From Streptomyces lydicus (GTDB taxonomy: Bacteria > Actinomycetota > Actinomycetes > Streptomycetales > Streptomycetaceae): DNA of 64,000 nucleotides. The stretch covers positions 7,688,001 to 7,752,000 of the forward strand of contig NZ_CP017157.1 of NCBI RefSeq assembly GCF_001729485.1, written 5' to 3'. The position numbers were made by a program, and so were the translations under genes. The notes under the pieces are model-generated. The model saw nothing but the letters and a program-made list of their open reading frames with translations, was not told the origin of the DNA and did no database searches. This document shows, one piece after another, positions 27,198 through 34,495 of this stretch (position 1 is its first letter; every line of letters starts with the position of its first letter).

Positions 27198-28043
27198 TCA
27201 GTGGTCGCCGCCCTCGTCGATCAGCCGCCGCACCTCGCGGTCGATCAGCCCCAGCCGGGCCTCGGCGACCAGCGGCACCGCGCGGCGCTGCCGGCGCGCC
27301 TCGGAGAGATCGATCTCGACGGTGACCAGCGACGGTTCCCACTTCGGCGCCTGCGCCACCACCGCGCCGCGCGGGTCCACCACTCGCGAACCGCCCCAGA
27401 ACGACGCCCCGTGCTCATTGCCGACCCGGTTGACGAACACCACCCAGCACTGGAGCATCTTCGCCGTGTAGGACAGCAGGGTGTCCCAGTACAGCCCGGT
27501 GTCCATCGCCTCCGGGTCCAGGCTCGCCGCGCTGTTGGTCGGCACGAACAGCACCTCCGCGCCGTCCTGCACCGCCAGCCACGGCAGCACCGGCTGCCAG
27601 GCGTCGTTGCAGACGAGCGTCGCGCCCCGTCCCCCGCTCCCGGACCGGTTCAGCGCGTAGGCCCGCAGCGACTGCCCGGGGCTGACGTGCTTGCGTTCCT
27701 CCCAGGCCAGGTAATTGGGGAGGTAGAGCTTGCGGTGGGCGTGCAGCAGGGCACCCTCCGCGTAGTGCGCCGCGGTGTTGTAGGCGCGCAGACTGGTGTG
27801 TTCGTGGAAGCCGACCAGCACGTCCGGCCCCAGGGTGCTCAGCTCCAGCAGCCGCGGATCGCTCGCCTCGATCGACTCGTCACGCTTGAGTGCGCCCAAG
27901 TGGTAGCCGTGCAGGCTCAGTTCGGGGAACACGACGACGTCGGCGCCCTGGGCCGCGGCCTGCTCGATCTGCTCGCGGGCGATCGTGAGGTTCTCCGCCA
28001 CCTCACCCAGCACGCAATCCGTCTGCGCCAGCGCAATGAGCAT
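27198..28043 (-). CDS. carbon-nitrogen hydrolase (nitrilase superfamily)
   Basis: A 281-residue hydrolase with the nitrilase triad Glu41 (FPELSLHGY), Lys105 (HRKLYLPNY) and Cys145 (VCNDAW). The family splits nitriles or amides, or acts in NAD and polyamine synthesis. The sequence around the cysteine (ATLVCNDAWQP) resembles amidase-type members rather than true nitrilases. ATG at 28043 is the natural start. The substrate is unknown. Confidence 0.9.
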   Translation of the reverse strand: MLIALAQTDCVLGEVAENLTIAREQIEQAAAQGADVVVFPELSLHGYHLGALKRDESIEASDPRLLELSTLGPDVLVGFHEHTSLRAYNTAAHYAEGALLHAHRKLYLPNYLAWEERKHVSPGQSLRAYALNRSGSGGRGATLVCNDAWQPVLPWLAVQDGAEVLFVPTNSAASLDPEAMDTGLYWDTLLSYTAKMLQCWVVFVNRVGNEHGASFWGGSRVVDPRGAVVAQAPKWEPSLVTVEIDLSEARRQRRAVPLVAEARLGLIDREVRRLIDEGGDH

Positions 28044-28296
28044 GTCCGCACCTCATCGACTCATCACTTTTGCGGCTTTCCTCGCCATTCTCCCAGAGGG
28101 CGGGCGGACCGGCACGGCCCCGCGGAGTCCCGTTCCCCTGCTTCAAACGCCCCGGCCGCGGTACGACGGGCCCGCGGTCGACCGCCCGGCGCCGCCGACG
28201 GCAGGCTCGACCGGGCGGCGCGGGCCGAGCGGCCCGCCGGACCCGCTCGGCCGGTCGCCGGGCCGGAACCCGTCCCGCGTCCCGGCCCGGCCCGTC

Positions 28297-28911
28297 TCAC
28301 CTGCGCCGGGTACGGGCCCTGCGCAGCAGCAGCGCCCCTCCCAGCAGCAGCCCGCCACCGGCACCGGCCAGCATGCCGAGCTCGGCCGCGCCGGTGGACG
28401 CCAGCAGCGCGGAGCCGGCCGACGTACCGGCCCGCTCCACCGCCCCGACCCGGGGCTCCGCTGCGGCACGGTGCGGCGCGTCCCGGTGACCGGAGTGCGG
28501 CGCGAGCTCGACCGGGGGCGCGGCGCGGTGCCCGGCAGTCCGGGGCTCCGGCAGCGGCACCGGCCGGTGCGCCGGCTGCGGGACCTGGTGGCGGACCGGC
28601 TCCGGGGCGCTGCGGTGCGGCGCCGGCGGTGGCGGGGCCAGCGGGGGGCGCTGCGCGGCCGGCCACGGGGCACCGCCGGTCCCGCACGAGGCCCCCATGG
28701 CCGGGTTGAGCGCCGCGGCCCCGTCCACGGAGTTCCCGCACGCGTTGACCGGGGTGTCCACGCTGACCTGGATGCTGTTGCCGGACAGCACACCGGGCGA
28801 GTTGGTGGTGGCTCCCGCGGCGCCGGCGTCCGCGTACGCCACTCCGCCGCCCGCCCCGAGCGCGCCCGACGCGGCCGCGAGGAGCACGCACGTCTTCAGG
28901 CTCTGTCGCAT
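28297..28911 (-). CDS. long chaplin with LAxTG sortase signal
   Basis: A 204-residue secreted surface protein. Signal peptide 1-27 ends AYA-DAG. One chaplin domain (29-77) has NSPGVLSGNSIQVSVDTPVN and the two conserved cysteines at 58 and 76. A Pro/His-rich linker follows and then a C-terminal wall-sorting signal: LASTG (170-174), a hydrophobic stretch and an Arg-rich tail. LAxTG is the class E sortase signal. Most described wall-anchored chaplins carry two chaplin domains; this one has one. Chaplins assemble into amyloid-like fibrils that make aerial hyphae hydrophobic. Confidence 0.93.
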   Translation of the reverse strand: MRQSLKTCVLLAAASGALGAGGGVAYADAGAAGATTNSPGVLSGNSIQVSVDTPVNACGNSVDGAAALNPAMGASCGTGGAPWPAAQRPPLAPPPPAPHRSAPEPVRHQVPQPAHRPVPLPEPRTAGHRAAPPVELAPHSGHRDAPHRAAAEPRVGAVERAGTSAGSALLASTGAAELGMLAGAGGGLLLGGALLLRRARTRRR

Positions 28912-29054
28912 CTGTCATCCCTCGTCTGCAGTTCGTGCCCACGGGCTGCCGCCCGCGCCCCCCGTGGTTCTGACACCGCCGGGCGGCCGGCAGCGCATAC
29001 GCGGCGCCGACCGCCCGGAGACACAAGCGGTGGTACGGCCTGGGCCGTTGACCG

Positions 29055-29468
29055 TCAGTGGTTGCCGACGCCGTTGCCCGAGAGGATCGGGATGTCGTCG
29101 ACGATGTGCGACAGCGGCTCGTCGCCCTTGGCCTGCGTCGAGTTCTTGACGCACTGCTGGACCTGCGGGTTCGACAGCACGTTGATGTCCTGGACGGTGA
29201 TCGGGATGAAGCCGATCAGCGAGCCCACGTTGAGCTTCTGGGCGATGAGGCCCAGGCAGAAGTCGTTCAGGGAGCCCTGGACGAGACCGAGCTGGGTGCT
29301 CAGCTTTCCGTGGGTGGTGGAGTTGCCGTAGATCGACTTCGCCCCGTTGCCGTTGACCGACTGGGTGCCCTTCTGGTCGCCGACCGCCATGGCCTGCGGA
29401 GCGGCCGCAGCGGAAATACCGACCAGGGACGCAGCCACAGCCGCGCCCGCAATCATCTTCTTCATCAC
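29055..29468 (-). CDS. rodlin (copy 1)
   Basis: A 137-residue secreted rodlin. Signal peptide about 1-28 (MMKKMIAGAAVAASLVG to QAMA). The mature part has the family order NGNGAKSIYGNSTTHGK, QLGLVQGSLNDFCLG, PITVQDINVLSNPQVQQC and NSTQAKGDEPLSHI, with two cysteines at 71 and 106. Rodlins organise chaplin fibrils into the rodlet layer. GTG at 29468 was chosen because it aligns with the start of the other copies; ATG at 29465 is next. It is close to copy 3 in sequence. Confidence 0.95.
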   Translation of the reverse strand: MMKKMIAGAAVAASLVGISAAAAPQAMAVGDQKGTQSVNGNGAKSIYGNSTTHGKLSTQLGLVQGSLNDFCLGLIAQKLNVGSLIGFIPITVQDINVLSNPQVQQCVKNSTQAKGDEPLSHIVDDIPILSGNGVGNH

Positions 29469-29515
29469 GCAAACCCTTCAGGTGACGGGACTCCCGGCAC
29501 GAGAGCCCTATTTGA

Positions 29516-29558
29516 ACAACCCGCCACGGGGGCCCGAGTTGCGCTGCGTCACCCGAAT
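29516..29558 (-). promoter_or_regulatory. rodlin 1 promoter: box, -35-like, -10-like
   Basis: On the minus strand: box ATTCGGGTGA (29549-29558), five bases, CGCAAC (29538-29543), sixteen bases, GGTTGT (29516-29521), then 47 bases to the start. The hexamers resemble the BldN consensus CGTAAC-N16-CGTTGA, recalled from literature. Confidence 0.7.
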
Positions 29559-29734
29559 AGACGGCGTAGATTTTCACGAAAAGACGCCTCGGGCACAAAT
29601 ACCGGACCGACAATGCGATATTCCCCTGCCGGGCTTGCCGTCATGCGCTTTGTCCGGCCGCCGGGAAAGTCTCACGACAAAGGGCCCGCACCACCGACAA
29701 GACGGCTGCACAGGCCCTGAATCCATTCCGGCCG

Positions 29735-29784
29735 GCATGCCAATGCCCTGGCAACCCCATCAATTCGCAAGGGCATTGGCATGC
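29735..29784. repeat. 15-bp perfect inverted repeat in the rodlin 1 upstream region
   Basis: GCATGCCAATGCCCT (29735-29749) and its exact complement (29770-29784) are separated by 20 bases. The element lies about 270 bases upstream of rodlin 1 and about 90 bases beyond the rodlin 2 terminator. The rest of the 459-base gap holds only promoter and terminator signals. Confidence 0.7.
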
Positions 29785-29872
29785 TTCCCTCCACACACCA
29801 TTACTAACGATCCGGCACCCCGGACTTCCGTCACGAGCACATAACAATTGCGGAACTCGGGAGGGCAGCAAA

Positions 29873-29915
29873 AACCCGGGCCACCCGGAAGAAGGAGGGC
29901 CGGGTGGCCCGGGTT
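29873..29915 (-). terminator. terminator of rodlin 2
   Basis: Perfect 16-base stem (29873-29888 with 29900-29915) with an 11-base loop, 12 bases past the rodlin 2 stop and followed on the minus strand by TTTT. This is a classic Rho-independent terminator. Confidence 0.9.
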
Positions 29916-29927
29916 CGCCTCAGCGGC

Positions 29928-30338
29928 TCAGTGGTTGCCGGCGCCGTTGCCCGAGAGGATCGGGATGTTGTCCAGGATGTGCGACAGCGCCTCGTCACCC
30001 TTGGCCTGCGTCGAATTCTCGACGCACTGCTGGGTCTGCGGCGAGGAAAGGACGTTGATGTCCTGGACGGTGATCGGGATGAGACCGATCAGCGAGCCGA
30101 GGTTCGCCTTGGTGGGCAGACCGATGCAGGGCTTGTTCAGCGAGCCCTGGATCAGACCGATCTGCGGGCTCATGTAGCCGTACGTGGTGGAGTTCCCGTA
30201 GAACTGCGTCGCACCATTGCCGTTGACGGAAGACGTCCCGTGCTGGTTACCGACCGCCATTGCCTGAGGGGCAGCAGCCGCGGCTACACCGACAATGGAC
30301 GCAGTCGCGGCTGCGGTCGCCAGAGCCTTCTTGATCAT
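29928..30338 (-). CDS. rodlin (copy 2)
   Basis: A 136-residue secreted rodlin with signal peptide MIKKALATAAATASIVG to QAMA. It shares NGNGATQFYGNSTTYGYM, IGLIQGSLNKPCIGLP, ITVQDINVLSS and NSTQAKGDEALSHI. It is the most divergent of the three: KPCIGLPTKANLGSL replaces DFCLGLIAQKLNVGSL. ATG at 30338 is certain. It has its own promoter and terminator. Confidence 0.95.
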   Translation of the reverse strand: MIKKALATAAATASIVGVAAAAAPQAMAVGNQHGTSSVNGNGATQFYGNSTTYGYMSPQIGLIQGSLNKPCIGLPTKANLGSLIGLIPITVQDINVLSSPQTQQCVENSTQAKGDEALSHILDNIPILSGNGAGNH

Positions 30339-30673
30339 TATAGGTCCTTCGTGTTTCGGGATGCCCTTGGGCCGGGCAGACTGCCCAACTCAAAAGGGCG
30401 TTTTTGGTTGTGCCCATTCACTCAAATGAGCTGGCGCCGTGATTCGTCTTGCCGATCGATTACGACGGCTCCGTCGAGGCGCATCGAGCGGAACAATTCC
30501 TGGGTGGCCGCACACACACCGAACGCCGACATGCGCATTTGAGCACCGCGAAATCCGGGTAGCCGCTCCGTTTTCACCGCACAACCCACAGGACAGCGGA
30601 GTCCGCGCGGCACCGGCTCTTCTCCGACCGGCCGGCCGCGCTCCCACCGTCCGGAAAACGGCTCCCGCGGACG
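30339..30673. other. gap between the unassigned secreted protein and rodlin 2
   Basis: Apart from the rodlin 2 promoter I see no gene in this 335-base gap. Short frames (for example 30422-30613 minus) lack coding-like composition. A small GC hairpin may lie near 30648-30673, after the stop of the secreted protein gene. Confidence 0.4.
30385..30427 (-). promoter_or_regulatory. rodlin 2 promoter: box, -35-like, -10-like
   Basis: On the minus strand: box ATTTGAGTGA (30418-30427), five bases, CACAAC (30407-30412), sixteen bases, AGTTGG (30385-30390), then 46 bases to the ATG. The layout is identical to that of the other two rodlins. Confidence 0.7.
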
Positions 30674-30970
30674 TTACTTGAGCGGCAGACCGCCGAGCAG
30701 CGGGACGCTCTTGACCGCGCCCGTGGCGCTGCTGAGCAGCTTGTTCGCGTTGGCGGACTTGACCTTCTCACCGGCGGTCTTGACCTTCTTGACCAGCGGC
30801 CTGACCTGGTGACCGTCCAGCTGCCCGCTCTTCGTGCTCTGCAGGGCGTCCGCCAGCCCGCCGTTGAGACTCATCGTCGGGGCACCGGGCGGGGCCGCGA
30901 CGGCGGGCGCGGCAAAACCCAGCGCCATCACGGAACCGGCGACAATCGCCGCAGACTTCGCGTGCTTCAC
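30674..30970 (-). CDS. secreted protein of unknown function within the rodlin/chaplin cluster
   Basis: A 98-residue protein with a clear signal peptide (MKHAKSAAIVAGSVMALGFA, cleavage near AVA-APP). The mature part, about 70 residues, has no cysteine and no chaplin or rodlin motif; it is Lys-rich with two LVKKVKTAGEKVKSANANK-like helical stretches and ends LLGGLPLK. The signal peptide resembles that of the short chaplin next door (VKHAK versus VKYAK), as does the ribosome-binding site. GTG at 30970 was preferred; a TTG at 30976 is possible. Placement suggests a part in the surface layer; no function is known to me. Confidence 0.8.
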   Translation of the reverse strand: MKHAKSAAIVAGSVMALGFAAPAVAAPPGAPTMSLNGGLADALQSTKSGQLDGHQVRPLVKKVKTAGEKVKSANANKLLSSATGAVKSVPLLGGLPLK

Positions 30971-31175
30971 TTTCAACTGTCCCTTCTCAGGCGGTGTTTG
31001 ACCGGCCGCGACGCACGCGCCGCGTGAGCATTCACTTCGCTGCTCGGATCACCGCTTTCCACCTCACTAACGAGTTCCGTCGCCCGGAGAAACCCCTGAG
31101 GTTCCGCCTTCTTGACGACGCCACCCGAAAAGGTGCGGCCCCGGTGCTCCACCCGCGGCCGGGGACGCATATGCC

Positions 31176-31217
31176 GACCGGCCCCGATGCGCAGGAGACC
31201 GCGCACCGGGGCCGGGT
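31176..31217 (-). terminator. terminator of the short chaplin
   Basis: Imperfect hairpin: ACCGGCCCCG near 31177-31186 pairs with CGGGGCCGGGT at 31207-31217 with one bulge, and an inner GCGC pair. It begins 24 bases beyond the chaplin stop. Confidence 0.65.
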
Positions 31218-31240
31218 CACCCGGCTCGAATTCCTTCGAG

Positions 31241-31474
31241 TCAGTGGTTGAGGCAGGTGTTGCCGAACGCCGGGTTCAGCAGACCGATGATGTCAATGGT
31301 GTTGCCACAGAGGTTGATCGGGATGTGGATCGGAACCTGAATGGCGTTGCCGGAGAGGACACCGGGGGAGTTCTTGGCGCCGCCGGCGGCACCCGCGTCG
31401 GCGAACGCAGGCGCAGCCGCGCCCACTGCCATCAGCGTGCCGGCAGTGACTGCTGCGACCTTTGCGTACTTCAC
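31241..31474 (-). CDS. short chaplin
   Basis: A 77-residue secreted chaplin. Signal peptide 1-25 (to AFA-DAGAAG), then one chaplin domain with NSPGVLSGNAIQVPIHIPIN and cysteines at 56 and 74, which form the disulfide of the family. It has no wall-sorting signal, so it is of the ChpE-H type that self-assembles at the surface. GTG at 31474 has GGAAGGG six bases upstream; frames further upstream are not coding-like. Confidence 0.95.
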   Translation of the reverse strand: MKYAKVAAVTAGTLMAVGAAAPAFADAGAAGGAKNSPGVLSGNAIQVPIHIPINLCGNTIDIIGLLNPAFGNTCLNH

Positions 31475-31546
31475 TTTCAGCCCTTCCTGCAGCGGGTCCG
31501 TGGCGCACACGACCGTCGTGTCGCACGGGCGCGGATCTGCTCGCCC

Positions 31547-31573
31547 GTAACACCGCTGCCGATATTGGTAACG
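31547..31573 (-). promoter_or_regulatory. possible promoter of the short chaplin
   Basis: CGTTAC (31568-31573), fifteen bases, TGTTAC (31547-31552), about 72 bases before the start. It is weaker than the rodlin promoters: the spacing is one short and the -10 matches poorly. The rodlin upstream box is absent. The rest of the 364-base gap shows no gene. Confidence 0.35.
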
Positions 31574-31783
31574 ATTTCTCTTCGTGGACGAAACTCTTGC
31601 CGGGAGGTTTTCGGAGGAATCGCTCGAAGGGTGCACGACCGCTTCGCGAGATTGCCACCGCGCATACGACGCGGAAAACACACCGGAGTTCGCACAGACG
31701 AAGGACCCACCGAATACGGATTCCCACCGAGGGGAGGATCGAGAAATTCCGTCCCTACGGTTCGCAACGCGGCGCCGCAGCGC

Positions 31784-31818
31784 CCGGACCGCTGAGGAAG
31801 TGAGAGCCGGCGGTCCGG
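31784..31818 (-). terminator. terminator of rodlin 3
   Basis: Nine-base perfect stem (31784-31792 with 31810-31818) with a 17-base loop, 20 bases past the stop of rodlin 3. Confidence 0.6.
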
Positions 31819-31838
31819 ACCTGCGGCCGACGGGCGGC

Positions 31839-32252
31839 TCAGTGGTTGCCGACGCCGTTGCCGGAGAGCACCGGGATGGTGTCCAGGATGTGCGACAGCG
31901 GCTCGTCGCCCTTGGCCTGCGTCGAGTTCTCGACGCACTGCTGCACCTGCGGGTTGGACAGCACGTTGATGTCCTGAACGGTGATCGGGATGCCGATGAG
32001 CAGCGAACCGACGTTCAGCTTCTGGGCGATCAGGCCCAGGCAGAGGTCGTTCAGGGACCCCTGGACCAGCTCCAGCTGCGGGCTCATCTTGCCGTGCGTG
32101 GTGGAGTTGCCGTACACGGACTTGGCTCCGTTGCCGTTGACCGTGGCGGTGCCCTTGTGGTTGCCGACGGCCATCGCCTGGGGGGCGGCCGTTGCCGAGA
32201 TGCCGACGACGGACGCGGCTACGGCCGTCGTGGCCAGGACCTTCTTGATCAC
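31839..32252 (-). CDS. rodlin (copy 3)
   Basis: A 137-residue secreted rodlin with signal peptide MIKKVLATTAVAASVVG to QAMA. It has NGNGAKSVYGNSTTHGKM, QLELVQGSLNDLCLGL, PITVQDINVLSNPQVQQC and NSTQAKGDEPLSHI. It differs from copy 1 mainly in the signal peptide and a few core positions, so copies 1 and 3 look like the most recent duplication. The start is GTG at 32252. Confidence 0.95.
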   Translation of the reverse strand: MIKKVLATTAVAASVVGISATAAPQAMAVGNHKGTATVNGNGAKSVYGNSTTHGKMSPQLELVQGSLNDLCLGLIAQKLNVGSLLIGIPITVQDINVLSNPQVQQCVENSTQAKGDEPLSHILDTIPVLSGNGVGNH

Positions 32253-32298
32253 GATTTACCCTTCTCGAAGCGGAGTGCCCGTATCCGGAGCGCACTGG

Positions 32299-32341
32299 TC
32301 AACTCGCTTCTGTGGGCGCGGTTTCGCCGTTTCACTCGAAT
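32299..32341 (-). promoter_or_regulatory. rodlin 3 promoter: box, -35-like, -10-like
   Basis: On the minus strand: box ATTCGAGTGA (32332-32341), five bases, CGAAAC (32321-32326), sixteen bases, AGTTGA (32299-32304), then 46 bases to the GTG start. This copy is nearest to the BldN consensus in both hexamers. Confidence 0.72.
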
Positions 32342-32375
32342 GCCGCGAAACCATAAACACATATCACTGCACTCC

Positions 32376-32449
32376 GACCGATGGGCGGACCGCTCCGGGT
32401 CGCCCATCGGTCATATCAAAGGCCGGTACGGGGAATTGGTACCGGCCTT
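32376..32449. repeat. two tandem hairpins between rodlin 3 and the polymerase gene
   Basis: First hairpin: perfect 12-base stem (32376-32387 with 32401-32412), 13-base loop. Second: perfect 11-base stem (32419-32429 with 32439-32449), nine-base loop. Only six bases separate them. They lie between divergent genes, so neither is an obvious terminator. The rest of the 431-base gap (32253-32683) shows the rodlin 3 promoter and no gene. Confidence 0.75.
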
Positions 32450-32683
32450 CGGCGCGCCGGGGCGCCCGGGTTATGGGTCCTTTGGGCCCCACACGGCTTT
32501 GAGCGACGGGGAGTTGAGGGCGATTGTTGCGGATGCCGTCCCAACAGGCTTGTGGTCAGGGCCCGTTGTCGGTGGCGTGCGGGGCAGCTGGTGGGGCTCG
32601 GGCGGCTGTGGGTGCGTACCGGTGGAGCGCGGCGTGTCCGCAGGTCGGGGCGATTGTCAGACCCGGGTGCAAGACTCGGAGGC

Positions 32684-34366
32684 ATGAGATGGGCGGTGGC
32701 GGAGACGGGCGACGGGGGTGCTCGTCTCTGCCCGCTCGGACCGGACGGCCGGCCCGCGGGTCCGGTGGTGCGGGAGCCGTCGCTCGCCGAGGCGGTGCGG
32801 TCGCGGCCGGAGGTCGGGCGGTGGGTGTGGCGGTCCACCGCGGAGATCTACCGGCGGCTGCTGGCGGCCGGGGTGCGGGTGGAGCGGTGCTACGACGTGG
32901 AGGCCGCCGAGGCGCTGCTGATCGGCCACGAGGAGGGGCAGTCGGGGCAGCCTCGTTCGCTGGCCGCCGCCTGGGCGCGGCTGCGCGGTCTGCCGGTGCC
33001 GCCGGACGCTCCGGTGCGCGCGACCGAACCGCAGCCGTCCCTGTTCGAGCCGGGCCCGGTGCCGCTGCCGCCGGGCACGGACGAGATGACCGCGCTGCTG
33101 GAGGTCTACGCCGGCCAGTTGGCGCGTACGGGGAAGGCCGGGCATCCGGAGCGGATGCGGCTGCTGCTGGCGTCGGAGTCCGCGGGGATGCTGGTCGCGG
33201 CAGAGCTGCGCCGGGCCGGGGTGCCGTGGCGGGCGGACGTCCATCGGGCGCTGCTGGACGAGCTGTTGGGCGAGCGGTACCCGGGCGGGATGGAGACCCG
33301 TCGGCTGGCGGAGCTGGCGGACGAGGTGTCGCGGGCGTTCGGGGCGGGCGCGCGGGTGCGGCCCGATCTGCCGCAGGACATCATCAGGGCGTTCGCCGGC
33401 GCGGGGATCGCGCTGACCTCGACCCGCAAGTGGGAGCTGCAGCGGATCGACCATCCGGCGGTGGCGCCGCTGCTGGAGTACAAGAAGCTGTACCGCCTGC
33501 ACACCGCCCACGGGTGGTCCTGGTTGCAGCAGTGGGTGCACGACGGCCGGTTCCGCCCCGAGTACCTGCCCGGGGGCACGGTCTCCGGGCGCTGGACGAC
33601 CAACGGGGGCGGGGCGCTGCAGATCCCCAAGGTGATCCGGCAAGCGGTGCGCGCGGATCCGGGATGGCGGCTGGTGGTCGCCGACGCCGCCCAGATGGAG
33701 CCGCGGGTGCTGGCGGCCGTCTCCCGTGACCGCGGTCTGATGGAGGTGGCCGGCAGCGGCGAGGACCTGTACGCGGGTCTGGCGGCCCGCGCGTTCGGCG
33801 GTGACCGGGCGCAGGCCAAGCTGGGCCTGCTCGGGGCGATTTACGGTCAGACGTCGGGCGATGCGCTCAAGCACATGGCCGATCTGCGGCGCCGCTATCC
33901 GGCCGCGGTGGCGTACGTGGACGAGGCGGCTCGTGCGGGCGAGGAGGGGCGTCTGGTGCGCACGTGGCTGGGGCGTACCTGTCCGCCCGCGTCCGTGGCG
34001 CCACCCGACGAGGCGGGCCTGCTGCAGGAGGAGGAGCAGCCGGCGGCGTACGGCGGCGGTTCCGCGGCGGCCCGTGCCCGCGGCCGGTTCACCCGTAACT
34101 TCGTCGTGCAGGGCAGTGCCGCGGACTGGGCGCTGCTGGTGCTGGCGGCGCTGCGCCACGCGCTGTGGGAGGGCGGGCTCCGCGCCGAGCTGGTGTTCTT
34201 CCAGCACGACGAGGTGATCGTGCACTGTCCGGCGTCGGAGGCGGCAGTGGTGGCGGAGGCCATCGCGGCCGCGGCCGGGACGGCGGGGCGGATCGCCTTC
34301 GGGCGGACGCCGGTGCGCTTCCCGTTCACGACGGCGGTGGTGGAGTGCTATGCGGACGCGAAGTGA
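32684..34366 (+). CDS. PolA-like DNA polymerase (family A, exonuclease domain reduced)
   Basis: A 560-residue protein usually called bifunctional 3'-5' exonuclease/DNA polymerase in actinomycetes, distinct from the full-length PolA. The polymerase core is intact: motif A ADAAQMEPR with Asp334, motif B RAQAKLGLLGAIYGQT (Arg375, Lys379, Tyr387), motif C FFQHDE with Asp509. The first 130 residues are a shortened exonuclease-like domain without clear DEDD acidic residues. The 5'-nuclease domain is absent. ATG at 32684 has GGAGG but only one base of spacing, so the true start may differ slightly. Role in repair or in replication of special templates is unproven. Confidence 0.9.
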   Translation: MRWAVAETGDGGARLCPLGPDGRPAGPVVREPSLAEAVRSRPEVGRWVWRSTAEIYRRLLAAGVRVERCYDVEAAEALLIGHEEGQSGQPRSLAAAWARLRGLPVPPDAPVRATEPQPSLFEPGPVPLPPGTDEMTALLEVYAGQLARTGKAGHPERMRLLLASESAGMLVAAELRRAGVPWRADVHRALLDELLGERYPGGMETRRLAELADEVSRAFGAGARVRPDLPQDIIRAFAGAGIALTSTRKWELQRIDHPAVAPLLEYKKLYRLHTAHGWSWLQQWVHDGRFRPEYLPGGTVSGRWTTNGGGALQIPKVIRQAVRADPGWRLVVADAAQMEPRVLAAVSRDRGLMEVAGSGEDLYAGLAARAFGGDRAQAKLGLLGAIYGQTSGDALKHMADLRRRYPAAVAYVDEAARAGEEGRLVRTWLGRTCPPASVAPPDEAGLLQEEEQPAAYGGGSAAARARGRFTRNFVVQGSAADWALLVLAALRHALWEGGLRAELVFFQHDEVIVHCPASEAAVVAEAIAAAAGTAGRIAFGRTPVRFPFTTAVVECYADAK

Positions 34367-34495
34367 TCAAAGGGCGGGGAACGGGGCAGGATGACCGGGA
34401 CGAGGGGCCGGGGCGCGGGCGGCGTCGGTACGGGCGGAGGGCTCGCCGCGCAGCAGACCGGGCCCAGGCTGCTGGACGATCACGGGAGAGCTGGT

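Noticed and set aside
30422..30613. Small minus-strand frame in the rodlin cluster
   Set aside because: It covers the rodlin 2 promoter region and lacks third-position GC bias.
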